NCBI RefSeq assembly: GCF_958979055.1
Contig: NC_084886.1
Span: 35,255,654-35,319,653 of the forward strand
DNA: 64,000 nucleotides
Direction of reading: 5' to 3'
DNA from: Alnus glutinosa
Taxonomy: Eukaryota; Streptophyta; Magnoliopsida; Fagales; Betulaceae
Positions 1 to 10,077 of this stretch are shown one piece after another; position 1 is the stretch's first letter; each line of letters opens with the position of its first letter. The notes under the pieces are model-generated. The model did not search any database, was not told the origin of the DNA, and worked only from the letters and a program-made list of their open reading frames with translations. The position numbers were made by a program, and so were the translations under genes.

Positions 1-15
1 TCACTCGAGGAGCCT

Positions 16-647
16 TTGATGAAGAAGTTGGTCCGGAAGCAACCGAGTACCTTGCAGGGCCTCATGGATAAGATAGAAGAATTCATCAATCAGGAAGAAA
101 CGCTGAAGTCTATGGCCAGTTCTAGGCCACCCCGAGAGACAGCCCCAGAAAAGAAAAGGAAAGAATTCAGGAAAACTGATGGGGAAGAGCAGAGGCAGGT
201 AAAGAAGTTCAAAGATTACAATTTACACCTCTCAATGCCGAGATATCAGAAGTCCTTATGGAGATGAAATGAGATCCCGTGTTCCGGGAACCACAAAAGA
301 TACCAGGTAATCCTCCTTACAGGAATGCAGGCAAATATTGTGATTTTCATAAACAAGCAGGTCATTACACCGAGGGGTACGTAACCCTAAGGTTGTTAAT
401 AGAAGAATTCATAAAGAATGGCAAGCTGGTTCGGTTCTTAGGAGAAAAACGGAACCAGCAAGGAAATAACAGGCCTTGGAATCATCAGGACTATCAGCCC
501 CGAGATCAGCAGCCACAGGATTACTATCCCCGAGACCGTCCTCAACTAGGCGAGAGGCATCAAGAGAATGATCCCCGAGATGACATAGAAAGAAGAGAAA
601 ACCGAGGAAGCAGAAGCCCTAGGCATAGAGAGTCGAGGCAACAGTAG
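16..647 (+). pseudogene. Truncated, frameshifted retrotransposon Gag C-terminal region
   Basis: Two overlapping-frame segments (16-267 and 279-647) read as one Gag C-terminus interrupted by a frameshift near 260-280. The first has the EEFINQEETLKSM helix typical of plant gypsy Gag. The second has a zinc-knuckle-like motif KYCDFHKQAGHYTEGY, spaced C-x2-H-x4-H-x4, with tyrosine where the last cysteine is expected, followed by an LIEEFIKNGKLVRFLGE helix and a long Gln/Arg/Asp-rich tail of low complexity. In autonomous relatives this region is followed by protease and RT; here a stop at 645-647 leads straight into non-coding DNA. The frame break and lost Cys suggest it is not functional. Family assignment is fairly secure; lineage (Tat-like) is inferred from the motif. 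Confidence 0.7.
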
Positions 648-884
648 TATCTGCCCGTGATCCCATAAAAACGACTTTCGGGAATTTCAGGCTTGCTTTT
701 ATTTTTTATCATTTATATTTGCAAAGAACTAGACTTTTATTTTTAATTCAGACTAGACAGAAAATTCCCCAGATTTTGGGAATAAGTATTTTCAGAATAA
801 ATGAATAAAGCTGACTTAAGCATCGGAGTGTTCCCGGTCTAGGGACCGGGAACCCGTTGATGTCGCTTATTTTGTCAGTAAAGC
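648..884. other. Non-coding spacer between gag remnant and repeat array
   Basis: AT-rich sequence with no open reading frame of note. A short GC-rich inverted repeat (gttcccggtctagggaccgggaac, about 829-852) lies just before the array. Confidence 0.5.
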
Positions 885-1453
885 CTCTCGGATCAGTCCT
901 AGCCGAGTGCAAGAAGAAACTCTCGGATCAGTCCTAGCCGAGAGTCTCGAATCAGTCCTAGCCGAGATCAAGAAGAAACTTCTCGGATCAGTCCTAGCCG
1001 AGAAGGAGCCTCTCGGATCAGTCCTAGCCGAGAGCAAGAAAAAACTTCTCTGATCAGTCCTAGCCAAGAAGGAGCTTCTCGGATCAGTCCTAGCCGAGAG
1101 CAAGAAGAAACTTCTCGGATCAGTCCTAGCCGAGAAGGAGCCTCTCGGATCAGTCCTAGCCGAGAGCAAGAAAAAACTTCTCGGATCAGTCCTAGCCGAG
1201 AAGGAGCCTCTCGGATCAGTCCTAGCCGAGAGCAAGAAGAAACTTCTCGGTTCTCGGCTAGCCTCGAGGATCAGTCCTAGCCGAGAGCAAGAAAAAACTT
1301 CTCGGATCAGTCCTAGCCGAGAAGGAGCCTCTCGGATCAGTCCTAGCCGAGAGCAAGAAGAAAAACTCTCGGATCAGTCCTAGCCGAGAGTCTCGGATCA
1401 GTCCTTGCCGAGAGCAACAAGAAAGCATTCTCGGATCAATCATTGCCGAGAGA
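885..1453 (+). repeat. Tandem array of about 17 CTCGG...CCGAG hairpin units
   Basis: About 17 copies of a core tctcgg-atcagtcctag-ccgaga separated by two alternating spacers (gcaagaagaaact and aggagc), giving a composite period of roughly 67 bp. Each core is a 6-bp inverted repeat with an 11-nt loop. Copies at both edges are more divergent. The array leaves long spurious frames open on the minus strand (867-1235, 1258-1512) that only translate the repeat. Confidence 0.9.
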
Positions 1454-1666
1454 GAGAAATAAAGAGAGCTAGGGGGGTCGGATTTAACCCTCGGGTTTTG
1501 CAAGTTTTTCATGAGACATGGAGAAAACCCTAAGGAAAAACAAGAAGGTAATGGGGGTAAGATTTAACCCTCAGGTTTTGCAGGTTAGCAGGTTTTCAGA
1601 AGGAGACAAAGCTCGGGTTTCCTTAGACATGGAATTCCCATTATTCAAGCAAGCTTCGGATAAGGG

Positions 1667-1680
1667 AATTGGGGGGTAAC
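1667..1680 (+). other. Polypurine tract of the LTR element
   Basis: aattggggggtaac directly abuts the LTR start TGTTGGGG. Plus-strand DNA synthesis in LTR elements is primed here. The same ggggggtaac-TG junction occurs in the inner element at 18353-18364. Confidence 0.75.
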
Positions 1681-2120
1681 TGTTGGGGATAAATTCCACT
1701 TAACCCGATCCAAAGAGGAGATTCAAAAGTCAAATAAGGTCCAAACAGATAAGAATAATGATCATATCAGAAGTCTAAGAAGATATCAGATCAGAAGTCT
1801 AAGAAGATGTCAAATTAGAAGTCTAAGAAGGATTAAAGTTCAATTAGAACTCTGACAACAGTTCTAGATCGACAAGGAGCAGGAATTCTAATCCAGCTTT
1901 GACTCCACCACTTTGCCTATAAATAGGCTCATACCCCAGGTATAAACGAAGACTCAGTTTTTGTGCACAGAGTATTATTTTCTTACAGAAGCTAATTTAG
2001 GCACCGGAAAGGACCCCCGGAAGGGTCCCTTAGTTTTTGTTGTTTTGCAGATTTATTAAGAAGCGTGAAGAACATCAGGAAAACGTGCAGATTCACACCA
2101 TACCGGAAACTGTACCAACA
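1681..2120 (+). repeat. 3' LTR (440 bp)
   Basis: Begins TGTTGGGG after the purine tract and ends accaaca at 2120, followed by TBC intron. Contains a TATA-like cctataaataggct (about 1917-1930), close to the outer-element LTR tataaataggct (about 8335), and a GC-rich hairpin ggaccc...gggtcc (about 2011-2028) about 90 nt before the LTR end. Only one LTR is in the window, so the ends rest on comparison with the other elements and with the TBC paralogue. Confidence 0.7.
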
Positions 2121-2602
2121 CCTCTGTTTCTTGATTTTTCTTTCCAGGTCCATTCAACATCCTGCAAGTGAAAGTGGATATGTTCAGGGAATAAATGATC
2201 TAGTTACACCCTTCCTAGTTGTTTTCTTTTCTGAACACTTAGAAGGGGGTGTGGATAACTGGTCAATCTCTGATTTAACTCCAGAAAAAATCTCTAACAT
2301 GGAGGCTGATTGCAAGACCATTACACATTTGCTCAACCAAGAATTCAGAGGCTTGTGTTTAAATTGAAGGAATTGCTTAAGTTGTAGCTTAGAACATTAA
2401 TTTGCAACAGAGCTTTAGCCGTGATCTAGTGCTTTTATCATTTATGCAAAGCTAATACAGCTTCTGTCTTGTTAGATGCCTTTCCATCTTGTTACTCGCC
2501 TGTGGGACACATATCTTGCGGAAGGAGATGCATTGCCAGATTTCCTTGCATATATATTTGACAGTTTTCTTTTAACGGTGAGCGGACACTTTTTGCTTTT
2601 GG

Positions 2603-2812
2603 TGCAACACCCGAGTCTCATATTGGGAAGAGATGAATATCTCAAATAGAATGAGTAGTTTATAAAGATACTCATGGGTGCTAAGTCCCACATTGCCTAG
2701 TTAGTAGGTGAAACTGAGCTTTATAATGAATTCTTGAAAAAGCTCCAAATTGACTAGTCTTTTTGAAGTGATAGCGTAGATGAAGCTAGCGTTTTTTTCC
2801 TGGGTCATTACA
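2603..2812 (+). repeat. TRIM left LTR
   Basis: 210 bp, TGCAACACCC...ATTACA, matching 2912-3122 along its whole length. Confidence 0.88.
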
Positions 2813-2814
2813 AT

Positions 2815-2828
2815 TGGTATCAGAGCCA
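2815..2828 (+). other. TRIM primer-binding site (tRNA-iMet)
   Basis: tggtatcagagcca complements the 3' end of plant initiator tRNA-Met, the usual primer for TRIM and Copia elements. Confidence 0.88.
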
Positions 2829-2911
2829 CCTAGTAACGTCAGGTCATATGGTACTGGAGCACCGCATTACATGGCCTTGACAAGGATGTCAGGAGTTTAA
2901 GAGGGAGAGTT

Positions 2912-3122
2912 TGTAACACCCCAATCCCTTATTGGAAAGAGATGAATAGCTTACATAGAGTGAGTGGTTTATAAAGATACTTATAAGTGCTAAGTCCCGC
3001 ATTGCCTAGTTACTCGGTGAAACTGGGTTTTATAATGGATTCTTGAAAAAGCTTCAAATTGACTAGTCTTTTTGGGGTGATAGCGCAGATGTAGCTATCG
3101 CTTTTTTCCTTGGGTCGTTACA
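2912..3122 (+). repeat. TRIM right LTR
   Basis: 211 bp, TGTAACACCC...GTTACA, preceded by purine tract aagagggagag. Confidence 0.88.
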
Positions 3123-3905
3123 TTGGGCTCATCGATCTCTGGTTAATGGTCGAAAATGTCGATGTCAATGTTTCTTTTCACTGTCGTTGGCCTAATAGTG
3201 AGAAATATAAAGGCAAGCATGTTTCACAGCTTTGTTTATAGAAGAGCTTGTATTTCACATGATCTTGCAGTTAACACCAAATGTTGTGGGATTAATTGTT
3301 GTCTAAAATATTCAATCTACCATCTGGGTGCCACTTTTGAACTTATCATTGTGGTGTTTCTGTAAGCTTCTCATTCGGTCTTGCTATTCATGTGCTTCAC
3401 TTGGCAGAATGATATCTTTTCTCAAAATCCTACCTATTTCTGAAAGCAAATATGTCATTCTAAAACTGATATCTATCAGCAGATTGTCAATAGCATCAGC
3501 TAGTCAATTTGTTTCCTAGTAAATGTGATTTTTTTTTTGAAACTTTGCAAATCATTTATGAAAGTCTGTCTCTGTGAATCTGTATGGCATTAAAAACATT
3601 TTGGTGTTTACCATTTGGTTATGCCTTTTTCTCCATACAAATTTCTGGACAGTCGGCTCGATCGAATCACATTTTCTTTCATGATGGTGATCATTATATG
3701 TGAAATAGTTAAAATGAGCTGTTACCTTATATTCAGTGGTCAGATAAGCTTCATAAGCTTGATTTCCAAGAATTGATGATGTTCCTTCAACACCTTCCAA
3801 CACAGAACTAGACTCACCAAGAGTTGGAGATGGTGCATTCTAGAGCATTGATGTGACACGATGTGTTCAACAGCTCTCCCAAGTCCCAGCTACTTAGCTA
3901 GCTAA

Positions 3906-4640
3906 AAAAATAAAGTAGTTGTAATATTCATTATTTTTTGTCAGTTTGGAATTTTTTATTTTATTATTTTTCTCTTGCTCCAGTGGAGGAAACTAGCCCA
4001 TGTTCTCATATGAATTGTGGCTTGTAATATCTATATTATTAGGCGTTTCTTTGTAGATTTACTTTGACAAGAGGAGAACATGGAAAAGAAAAATAAAAAA
4101 AAGAATTACTTTCTTGTACAACAATTGTCAATTTTGTGAATGTGGTTAAGAGGAAATCCAATGTTTTCTTATTTGGTTACATCCTTTGCATTCAAATTCT
4201 TGGTAAATGGTGAAATCCCATGCACCTTAAGACAGGTATACTTTTCATATTTATATGTTTGTTTGCTCAGAACAAACTGACTGCCAGGGACAAATACAAG
4301 ACAAGGTTCAGATTTTTCTGGAATTGGTTTGTGCCCCTCGAGATTTAATATGCTTAAGCTTTTCCTTTTTACCCGGCATTTCATGGCTGGGACAAAAAAA
4401 CACAACCTCTTATGCCAGAAATTTGGGAACGTTGACAAAGGGAGCATTTGGCTGCATCACTAACATAGAAATAAACGGAAACTATAATTAGGCTTTATAA
4501 TTAGGCACATCTTATTAATTAGGCTTTACAATTAATTTGGGTTTCCTTATTAAGTATGAAAAAGAAAAAAGAAGATTGTTAATGGGATGGTCATGAGATG
4601 AAATTCGTACTCACCATTTCTGGTTATGTATATGTAGAGC
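3906..4640. other. 3' flank of TBC copy A; no gene
   Basis: About 3906-4250 aligns with TBC downstream flanks at 25753 and 37251, including the shared words gtggaggaaac and ggagaacatgg. Homology to copy C stops near 4255. The rest is AT-rich with no supported gene and leads into the 3' side of the PPR block. Confidence 0.6.
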
Positions 4641-4893
4641 CTTTGGCATATCCAGTTTTGGTTAATATCACATGGAGAATCAAACTAACTACGTAGGTAT
4701 TGACAAAGGCAAGGCCTAGAAATGTGCTGATTTATTCATAAAAGAATAACACTGCCAAACCAAATCCCTTAGCTCATCATCTTTACTCCATTGAGTCGTT
4801 GACAAATGCTTCAACAAGCAACAATGAGAGCCTGGCCAATAAGTCTATTGCCTCATGCCATGCAACTCAAATGTAGCCGAGTACCAGTAGTTT

Positions 4894-6913
4894 TCACACA
4901 AGATTGAGCAATTGCCTTTTTCTCTGAAACAATAAAAGAAGCCAAAGTCAGATACTCAATACAAATGAGCACACAATCCATCAACGCTGATTATTCATGA
5001 AAGTGACACCATTCTACATCAACTGTTGGTCATTAACGGATAAATTGAATAATGATGCACACAAGTGAATGCCCATGGAAAGTTTACACATGAACCAGCT
5101 CATATTGTTGGGCAGGGAACTTTCCATGCAGTGAAAAAAAAAATCTAAGGACTGCTCTAAAAGAGGCATCTATGCCTTCTACAAATGACATGCAATGAGT
5201 TTTTTCCCATAATACTGCCCTGATGTGGATTTTCCTTCATATAACAGTCAGAGAATACAGCTTTGTTTCCCTATATTAATGAAGAGACATAGGAAAAATT
5301 ACCTTGGCTTGTGCTGTAGAGCAAAAAATGATGAACATGAGTGCATAAAGACTTAAATTCCTTACATATTTCTGTTCGACTTCTTCAAGGAATTTCTCAG
5401 GAGAATCAACATATTCAGCACATTCCTTCTTTACCATTGCTGCTACTTCTTCTTTCCCAGCCTTCTCAAGGTTTCTTATCAATATCATAAACGTTAACCT
5501 ATCTAGTGCACAACCTGATGCTTTCATCGATTCATATGTCTCCATTGCCTTTTCTATCATACCCACTTGCATGTATGCTCCAATCATCTCAGCAAAAGCC
5601 CTTGTGTTGGGTTCTAAGCCTTCTTTCTTTAGTTCAGAAAACAGCTCTTCAGCCATTTCAATCAATTTGTTCTTTCCCAACAATAGAATCATGTCACAGT
5701 AAATGAGCAAATCTGGTTCATACCACTCTTCCTTGCGCACAAATTGGAACACCTAAAACCTGATTTATACTCAGATAAACTAGAACGGATATTCAACTGA
5801 TACAAAAAATTGGGCAATCAAAGAAACATAACAGTTAACGGTAGGCCAGAACTTAGTCATACAGCTTTCTTGATTGGAACAAGCATCATGGAAACTGGTA
5901 AACTGGCCAGTTGCACAGGAAGGACAAGGAACCAGCTAGTCCATTTCCAAGAGCTAAGAGATATTTCCTAAAGCAATAATTATTTAATTTGTGCATCTGC
6001 TTTGGCAAACCACTCAACCTGTTTGCCTTGTCAAAGAAGTGGCCAGCTTGACAGCTAGAAGATACCATTGATTATCACATATTGCTAAAGAAAATCAAAC
6101 CAAAGCCATTGATATCATACAACATGGGAGGCACCACAATCAAAAAGCTCACAGATAAATTTCCTCATTTTCTTAAGTCTTAAGAGAGTATTCCCCATTT
6201 TTCTTTTTCTTTTTTAGGATCCTGAACAATATTTTTGCAAACAGATACATTATCTAATGACAAAAATACCCAACAATTGAAACTAATTCAGATGAATGGA
6301 GTGGCAACCAAGAGGATCGTGTTAGACAATACACAAACAATGCAATTTCTTCATGCTGTAATTAGTTTCAAATAATTAAATTTATAAATTATTATAATTT
6401 ACCCACATTAAATTTCCAGCTCAATAGAAGCCCCAAAAGGAAAAGAACATTGAACGGAGGAAAAATAGCATGACATTCACACAAGCCGAGTTTCTTAATA
6501 TTTGTAGTTCGTAAAGAACAGAGTTCTACAAGGTTCTAAGACAATCAGGAAATCAGTGATTCGAATGTTGACCATCTTAACAAGAACCCAAGAACTTTCT
6601 CCATCCAAAATACCTGAAGGGCCAAGTCCAATAGGTTTTGTCTTTGGAGTTCAGCCAAGGTGTCTAACAAGTCTGCCTTCAAGAGCCTGGTGAGTCTGGC
6701 ATTGAAAACCTGTTGCAATTTGGGTGCGGATGATCTGGCTAGCTTCAAGGAATGAACTACTTGAATGGCTTCGGAGGACAGCACGCTTTTCCTCCACAGA
6801 GGCTTTCTAGGTCCGCCCCTGAGGCCACAGCTCACCACTGAAGAGCGTGGGTGGGGTTTCGAGACGTTTTGGAGAAGACCCACTCGAGGGAAGTGGAATT
6901 TGAGGGAGCCCAT
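4894..6913 (-). CDS. Short PPR protein, THA8-like, copy 1 (three exons, about 238 aa)
   Basis: Exons on the minus strand: 6913-6614 (300 bp), 5752-5366 (387 bp), 4923-4894 (30 bp, stop included). Junctions are cttcag|gtattt, ttttag|gtgttc, aatat|gtaagg and tttcag|agaaaa, all in phase 0, giving about 238 residues. Residues 1-35 are basic and Ser-rich, fitting an organelle transit peptide; then GLRGGPRKPLWR and a helical region. Three consecutive 35-residue PPR motifs follow at about 114-148, 149-183 and 184-218, then a short basic tail RKRQLLNLV. PPR proteins bind organellar RNA; THA8-type members assist chloroplast intron splicing. The family match is from recognition, and the target RNA is unknown. 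It lies tail-to-tail with TBC copy A. One change from copy 2 is Leu for Pro in GCA(L/P)DR at the end of PPR 2. A MITE lies 14 bp upstream of the ATG. Confidence 0.82.
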
Positions 6914-6927
6914 AACAACCGAGCTTA

Positions 6928-7111
6928 GAGTAATGATTCACTACCACCTAAATATACAACTTTTCACCACCTTGTCTATGTGGCAAGGTGGTCCCCCACC
7001 TTAATTTATTTTTAAAAAATAAAAAAAACTCAAAAAATAGTGGGAGACCACCTCGCCACATAGGCAAGGTGGTGAAAAGTTGTATATTTGGGTGGCATTG
7101 AATCATTATTC
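6928..7111. mobile_element. Mutator-like MITE (184 bp) with 9-bp target duplication
   Basis: Terminal inverted repeats of about 72 bp (gagtaatgattca... / ...tgaatcattattc) enclose an AT-rich loop. Flanking 9-bp duplication ccgagctta (6919-6927 and 7112-7120) is perfect. The paralogous position upstream of the second PPR gene (59119-59130) lacks it. The 9-bp duplication with long TIRs fits a Mutator-superfamily MITE. It sits in the presumed 5' UTR or promoter of PPR copy 1. Confidence 0.9.
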
Positions 7112-7120
7112 CCGAGCTTA

Positions 7121-7344
7121 TCATCAATCTCCTCAGGTTTCTCAAATATGACTAAAATCCGTAGGATTTACCACTATGTTACGTAATTTCATATAGCTCT
7201 CTGAAAAAGAAGAAGGAGGACGGCGTGAACTGCTTCAACGTTTTCTTACCCCCTACGCCCTGCTGGACCTTGTCGTTTTGCTTAAAAATTGTAAAATATA
7301 ATCGACACCGTTCATTACTTTTACATTACTTAATAGCATTATTA
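7121..7344. other. Upstream flank of PPR copy 1; no gene
   Basis: Homology with the copy 2 flank (59131-59195) runs to about 7180 and then stops: the edge of the duplicated block. Confidence 0.5.
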
Positions 7345-7716
7345 GTAACTTCCCTACAAGGGATCTGTTCCCTAAATTTTAAGAAAAATTTTAAGAAAGT
7401 CAAAAAAACCATCCCACAGCAGCTTCCCTACAATTATCTGTTCCCTAGGAAGTGAACAGTGCTTCCCAATGCATTGGGAAGCACTGTTCACATCCCAATT
7501 AATTGTTTATTCTAAAAAAATAATCTCTCTCTTACTTTATCTCTTTCTTTTCTTACTTTTAATTAAAGTAAAAGTAACAAAATAATATTTTAATGATATA
7601 GGGAAAAATGAAGGGAAGCTACTGTGGGATGTTTTTTGATAGGGAAGCAAAAAGTAGTTTTATTCCCTACATTTAGGGAAAATGAAGAGGAAGGGAAGGG
7701 AAGCTGCTAGGAACGC
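7345..7716. mobile_element. Foldback MITE-like element containing a 40-bp perfect palindrome
   Basis: The left part carries catcccacagcagcttccct (about 7411-7430) and the right part its near inverse (agggaagctactgtgggatg, about 7613-7632), with further inverted matches (ttccctaa, gggaagc). Superfamily and exact ends are unclear. The centre-left contains the palindrome 7452-7491. Confidence 0.45.
7452..7491. repeat. 40-bp perfect palindrome
   Basis: The half-site gtgaacagtgcttcccaatg is followed directly by its exact reverse complement, with no spacer. Confidence 0.95.
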
Positions 7717-8054
7717 TCTAAGTCCCATTTCTCTCTCCACTGCTTTCTCGCACGGGAAACCTCTCGGTCTTCGCCTCCCACAACTGGGGTTTCAAAATGG
7801 TCACTTGGTCAGTGCTTCATTTTTTTTATTTTTTTTTGTTTTTAATTTTGAGTTGGTGCTCAATATTGTAAAATTTCAATATCTCCCTTAATGATAAAAA
7901 TGTCCTTCATAAATTTAATAAAATTAAAAAAAAAAAAAAACTATAAATTTATTTTTTTAAAAAAAAAAAATCTAAAATAACAAAAATTTATGGGCTTTCC
8001 TTTCTAGTAGCTATAGTAGCTAGATAGAGTATTGGACCATTCTTGCATACTATC
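7717..8054. other. AT-rich intergenic; target region of the outer LTR element
   Basis: Long A and T runs (7819-7970), no supported gene. Ends with ctatc (8050-8054), the left target duplication of the outer element. Confidence 0.6.
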
Positions 8055-8559
8055 TGTTAGGGAAATTATCATCCCCTAGGCAAATGGGCCTATATCCGAA
8101 CCAGGGCCCAGTTGATATTGCTGGCCCAACTTGACCCGCTCAGTCACTAAGGTTTAACAGAGTCTTATAACACTTTGAAGGCTATGTTTGGAACACATGG
8201 AATAAATATATTATCCCATGAGGAGTAAGTGTCTCACTCTCCCACTCTCCTACTTATCCTCTATCTCATCCCACTAAGGGTCCCACTCAGCCATGACATG
8301 AAGGTGGAACAATGCGGTTGAGAATTATGTGCTTATAAATAGGCTGCTACCCCATGTACAAAATACACTATGAATATATGCTGAAAATATACTATACTCT
8401 CGACTCTCAATACTCTCCAAAATGGCCCATTGACTTTGGCATCGGAGAGGCGACGTCAAGAGACCCCCCTCTGACGCATTGTTTGTTCTTCCTTACAGAT
8501 TATGAAGAACACGGCAAATCAAAGATCAACACGTCACCGGACTGAAAACTGTTCTAACA
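8055..8559 (+). repeat. Outer element 5' LTR
   Basis: 505 bp, TGTTAGGG...TTCTAACA, with TATA-like gcttataaataggct (about 8331-8345). Partner of 23049-23563. Confidence 0.92.
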
Positions 8560-8560
8560 G

Positions 8561-8580
8561 TTTGGCGCCGTCTGTGGAAA
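8561..8580 (+). other. Outer element primer-binding site
   Basis: tttggcgccgtctgtggaaa begins 1 bp after the LTR and is shared with the inner element. Which tRNA it pairs with was not checked. Confidence 0.75.
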
Positions 8581-10077
8581 GCGATGAATCGTTTCTTGCG
8601 AAAAATAAATTCAGAACGGTGACTTGCAATCAAATCACATCTTTCATCAACAGAAGAAGCAGATTCACACAGATCTGGGCTTACATGCAGCAAATCTGAG
8701 TTAAAACATAATAGATCTACATAAATTTACGCACAGCAGATCCGCATCATCCATTCGGAACAAATTTGCAAATCTAAACTCACGCTTCATGGATCGCGTT
8801 CAACTGACAGATTTGCGCTCAACTAGCACTAAATCAGTGCTAAGCTCCATTAAATATGAGATAAGTTTTCTACATTCTCATATTATGAGATATCTTCTCT
8901 GAGTAATTGCTACATGAATAATGGAGTCGCTGTTGTTTAGCACGACTTGTAGGAGTCTACAATTAATGTCTAATTTGCTTATTGAGAGAGTCATGCTTGA
9001 ATCATCCATTACTGTTTGCAAGTTTTGTCTTTAAGCTAGAGGTTAAGAGGCGGCCAAGTCTCATTGGGAAAGTTGTGAGAAACACAAATATTGCTTTATT
9101 GAATTTTGTGCAATTTTTCTATGCATGTGTCAAAATGGAGCTTTTCTGGGAGCACCATTATTCATACAAAATTATCTCTTTAACAACGGATAAATTTGAA
9201 TGTTATCTTACTTTTACGTGTGATACCTATAATTAAAAGGTATTGATAAAAGTAATTGATGAACACCCTTCGGTCTCTATATGATAATTTGACCTTCTGA
9301 TCTGTTTAGAAGATTATAGCATTTTAATTGGCCTTATATCTGTAGTTATCTAAGCCATTCTCTGAGAATGGCGTACAATGAATTCGTACAAAACCCACCA
9401 ACTCTCTTGCTTTTAAGCCCCAGCTTGCCAGAAGTATAAAAAAAAGAGTGGTATTTGTGCATCTTCATGTTCAATGCTTTTGACTCAGGATATTAATGGA
9501 GAGGATGTTAATGATCTTTCCACTCCGACACAAAATGGATCTTCGACAGCATATATAATCGAGCTGTGGGAGAAATCCAAAAGAGAGACTAGGTGTTTGA
9601 TTGCTAAGGACTTTTCTATCCCAATGTCGTAAAAAATGATCAATTCACAAGGTTGGGAATTCCGAGCCACGGAGGCATAAAAATATGCAGATCTAGAAAT
9701 ACTGTGGCACCCCCATCCGAAAGACTAGTCTAAAGGCATTTACTGAGGCCAGAGTTACAACCAAACAGATATATTGTCGACCAACCATGAATCTAGAACA
9801 TCTCTTTATTGGGCAAATGACAAGTTGTAGCACAGTGAAGCCCGACGATGAGCCACGTTACTATTGCAGATCAAACCAGGTCCCGCTGTTTCAGCATAGT
9901 CACCGCTTTTGAGTCGTCTTCTGCGGGCGCCACTAGATGCAGGTTCCACCTCCTGAGCCTCTTAACTCTCGCGACACACTCAAAGTGCCGAGGGTTACTC
10001 GAGCCATGAGTCTTGGCGATCTGACTTTCCAACCCAACAAAATCACAGCCGGTTCTCATCTGATCTCAGTTTCAAGC
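8581..10077. other. Internal region of outer element; no gene recognised
   Basis: Only short open frames, none with a recognisable domain. A GC-richer stretch (9871-10059, open on the minus strand for 62 codons) could be captured host sequence, but I cannot name it. Ends with caagc (10073-10077), target duplication of the inner element. Confidence 0.55.

Larger units (their letters stand above)
1..2120 (+). mobile_element. 3' portion of a non-autonomous gypsy-type LTR retrotransposon (5' end outside window)
   Basis: Seen: a Gag-like reading frame (16-647), no protease, RT or integrase after it, then a tandem hairpin array (885-1453), a purine tract (1667-1680) and one LTR starting TGTTGGGG (1681) and ending in aca at 2120. 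At 2121 the sequence becomes TBC-gene intron, aligning with the uninterrupted intron before 34028. Known: Tat/Ogre-lineage gypsy elements often carry tandem repeats between coding region and 3' LTR. Inferred: a gag-only derivative or a large internal deletion, inserted in a TBC intron. The 5' LTR and left target duplication lie outside the window. Confidence 0.75.
2603..3122 (+). mobile_element. TRIM (terminal-repeat retrotransposon in miniature), complete, 520 bp
   Basis: Two direct LTRs (2603-2812 and 2912-3122; about 85% alike by eye) begin TGYAACACCC and end TTACA. A perfect initiator-Met tRNA primer site, tggtatcagagcc, starts 2 bp after the left LTR; a purine tract aagagggagag (2899-2909) precedes the right LTR. 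The internal part is about 100 bp and non-coding. Flanks give ttgg on both sides, and the paralogous introns at 24948 and 36445 show the uninterrupted site cttttgggctc. It is non-autonomous and must have used proteins of another LTR element. Confidence 0.92.
2148..3905 (+). pseudogene. TBC-domain Rab-GAP (Gyp1/TBC1D22 type), degenerate copy A
   Basis: Exon pieces of a TBC GTPase-activating protein, which stimulates GTP hydrolysis by Rab proteins in membrane traffic. Piece 1 (2148-about 2367) after acceptor tttccag encodes HPAS..GYVQGINDLVTPFLVV, containing the YxQG glutamine-finger motif; it has a 2-codon duplication (ES) and then loses the YWCLSKLLEGMHD segment, going out of frame. The exon encoding EPVSRHMEEQG is absent. 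Piece 2 (2476-2577) encodes PFHLVTRLWDTYLAEGDALPDFL. Its following intron carries a TRIM. Piece 3 (3737-3905) encodes WSDKLHKLDFQELMMFLQHLPTQN then a stop (3809-3811, TAG where copies B and C have TGG). The Arg-finger exons are missing. Paralogues: 24583, 34028 and 56463. Clearly non-functional. Confidence 0.88.

Noticed and set aside
885..1453. CRISPR-like regular repeats
   Set aside because: Plant nuclear context, spacers are themselves repeated, no cas genes; it is a retrotransposon tandem array.
867..1512. Long minus-strand frames with SARTDPR repeats
   Set aside because: They translate the CTCGG hairpin array; no start context, no domain, and frame openness follows from the repeat.
2603..3122. 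Cassandra-type TRIM carrying a 5S rRNA promoter
   Set aside because: No 5S internal promoter boxes recognised in the LTRs; it is a different TRIM family.
3156..3365. Small frames repeated at 3156, 25002 and 36499 as a conserved small protein
   Set aside because: They lie in the TBC intron of each duplicate; conservation reflects segmental duplication.
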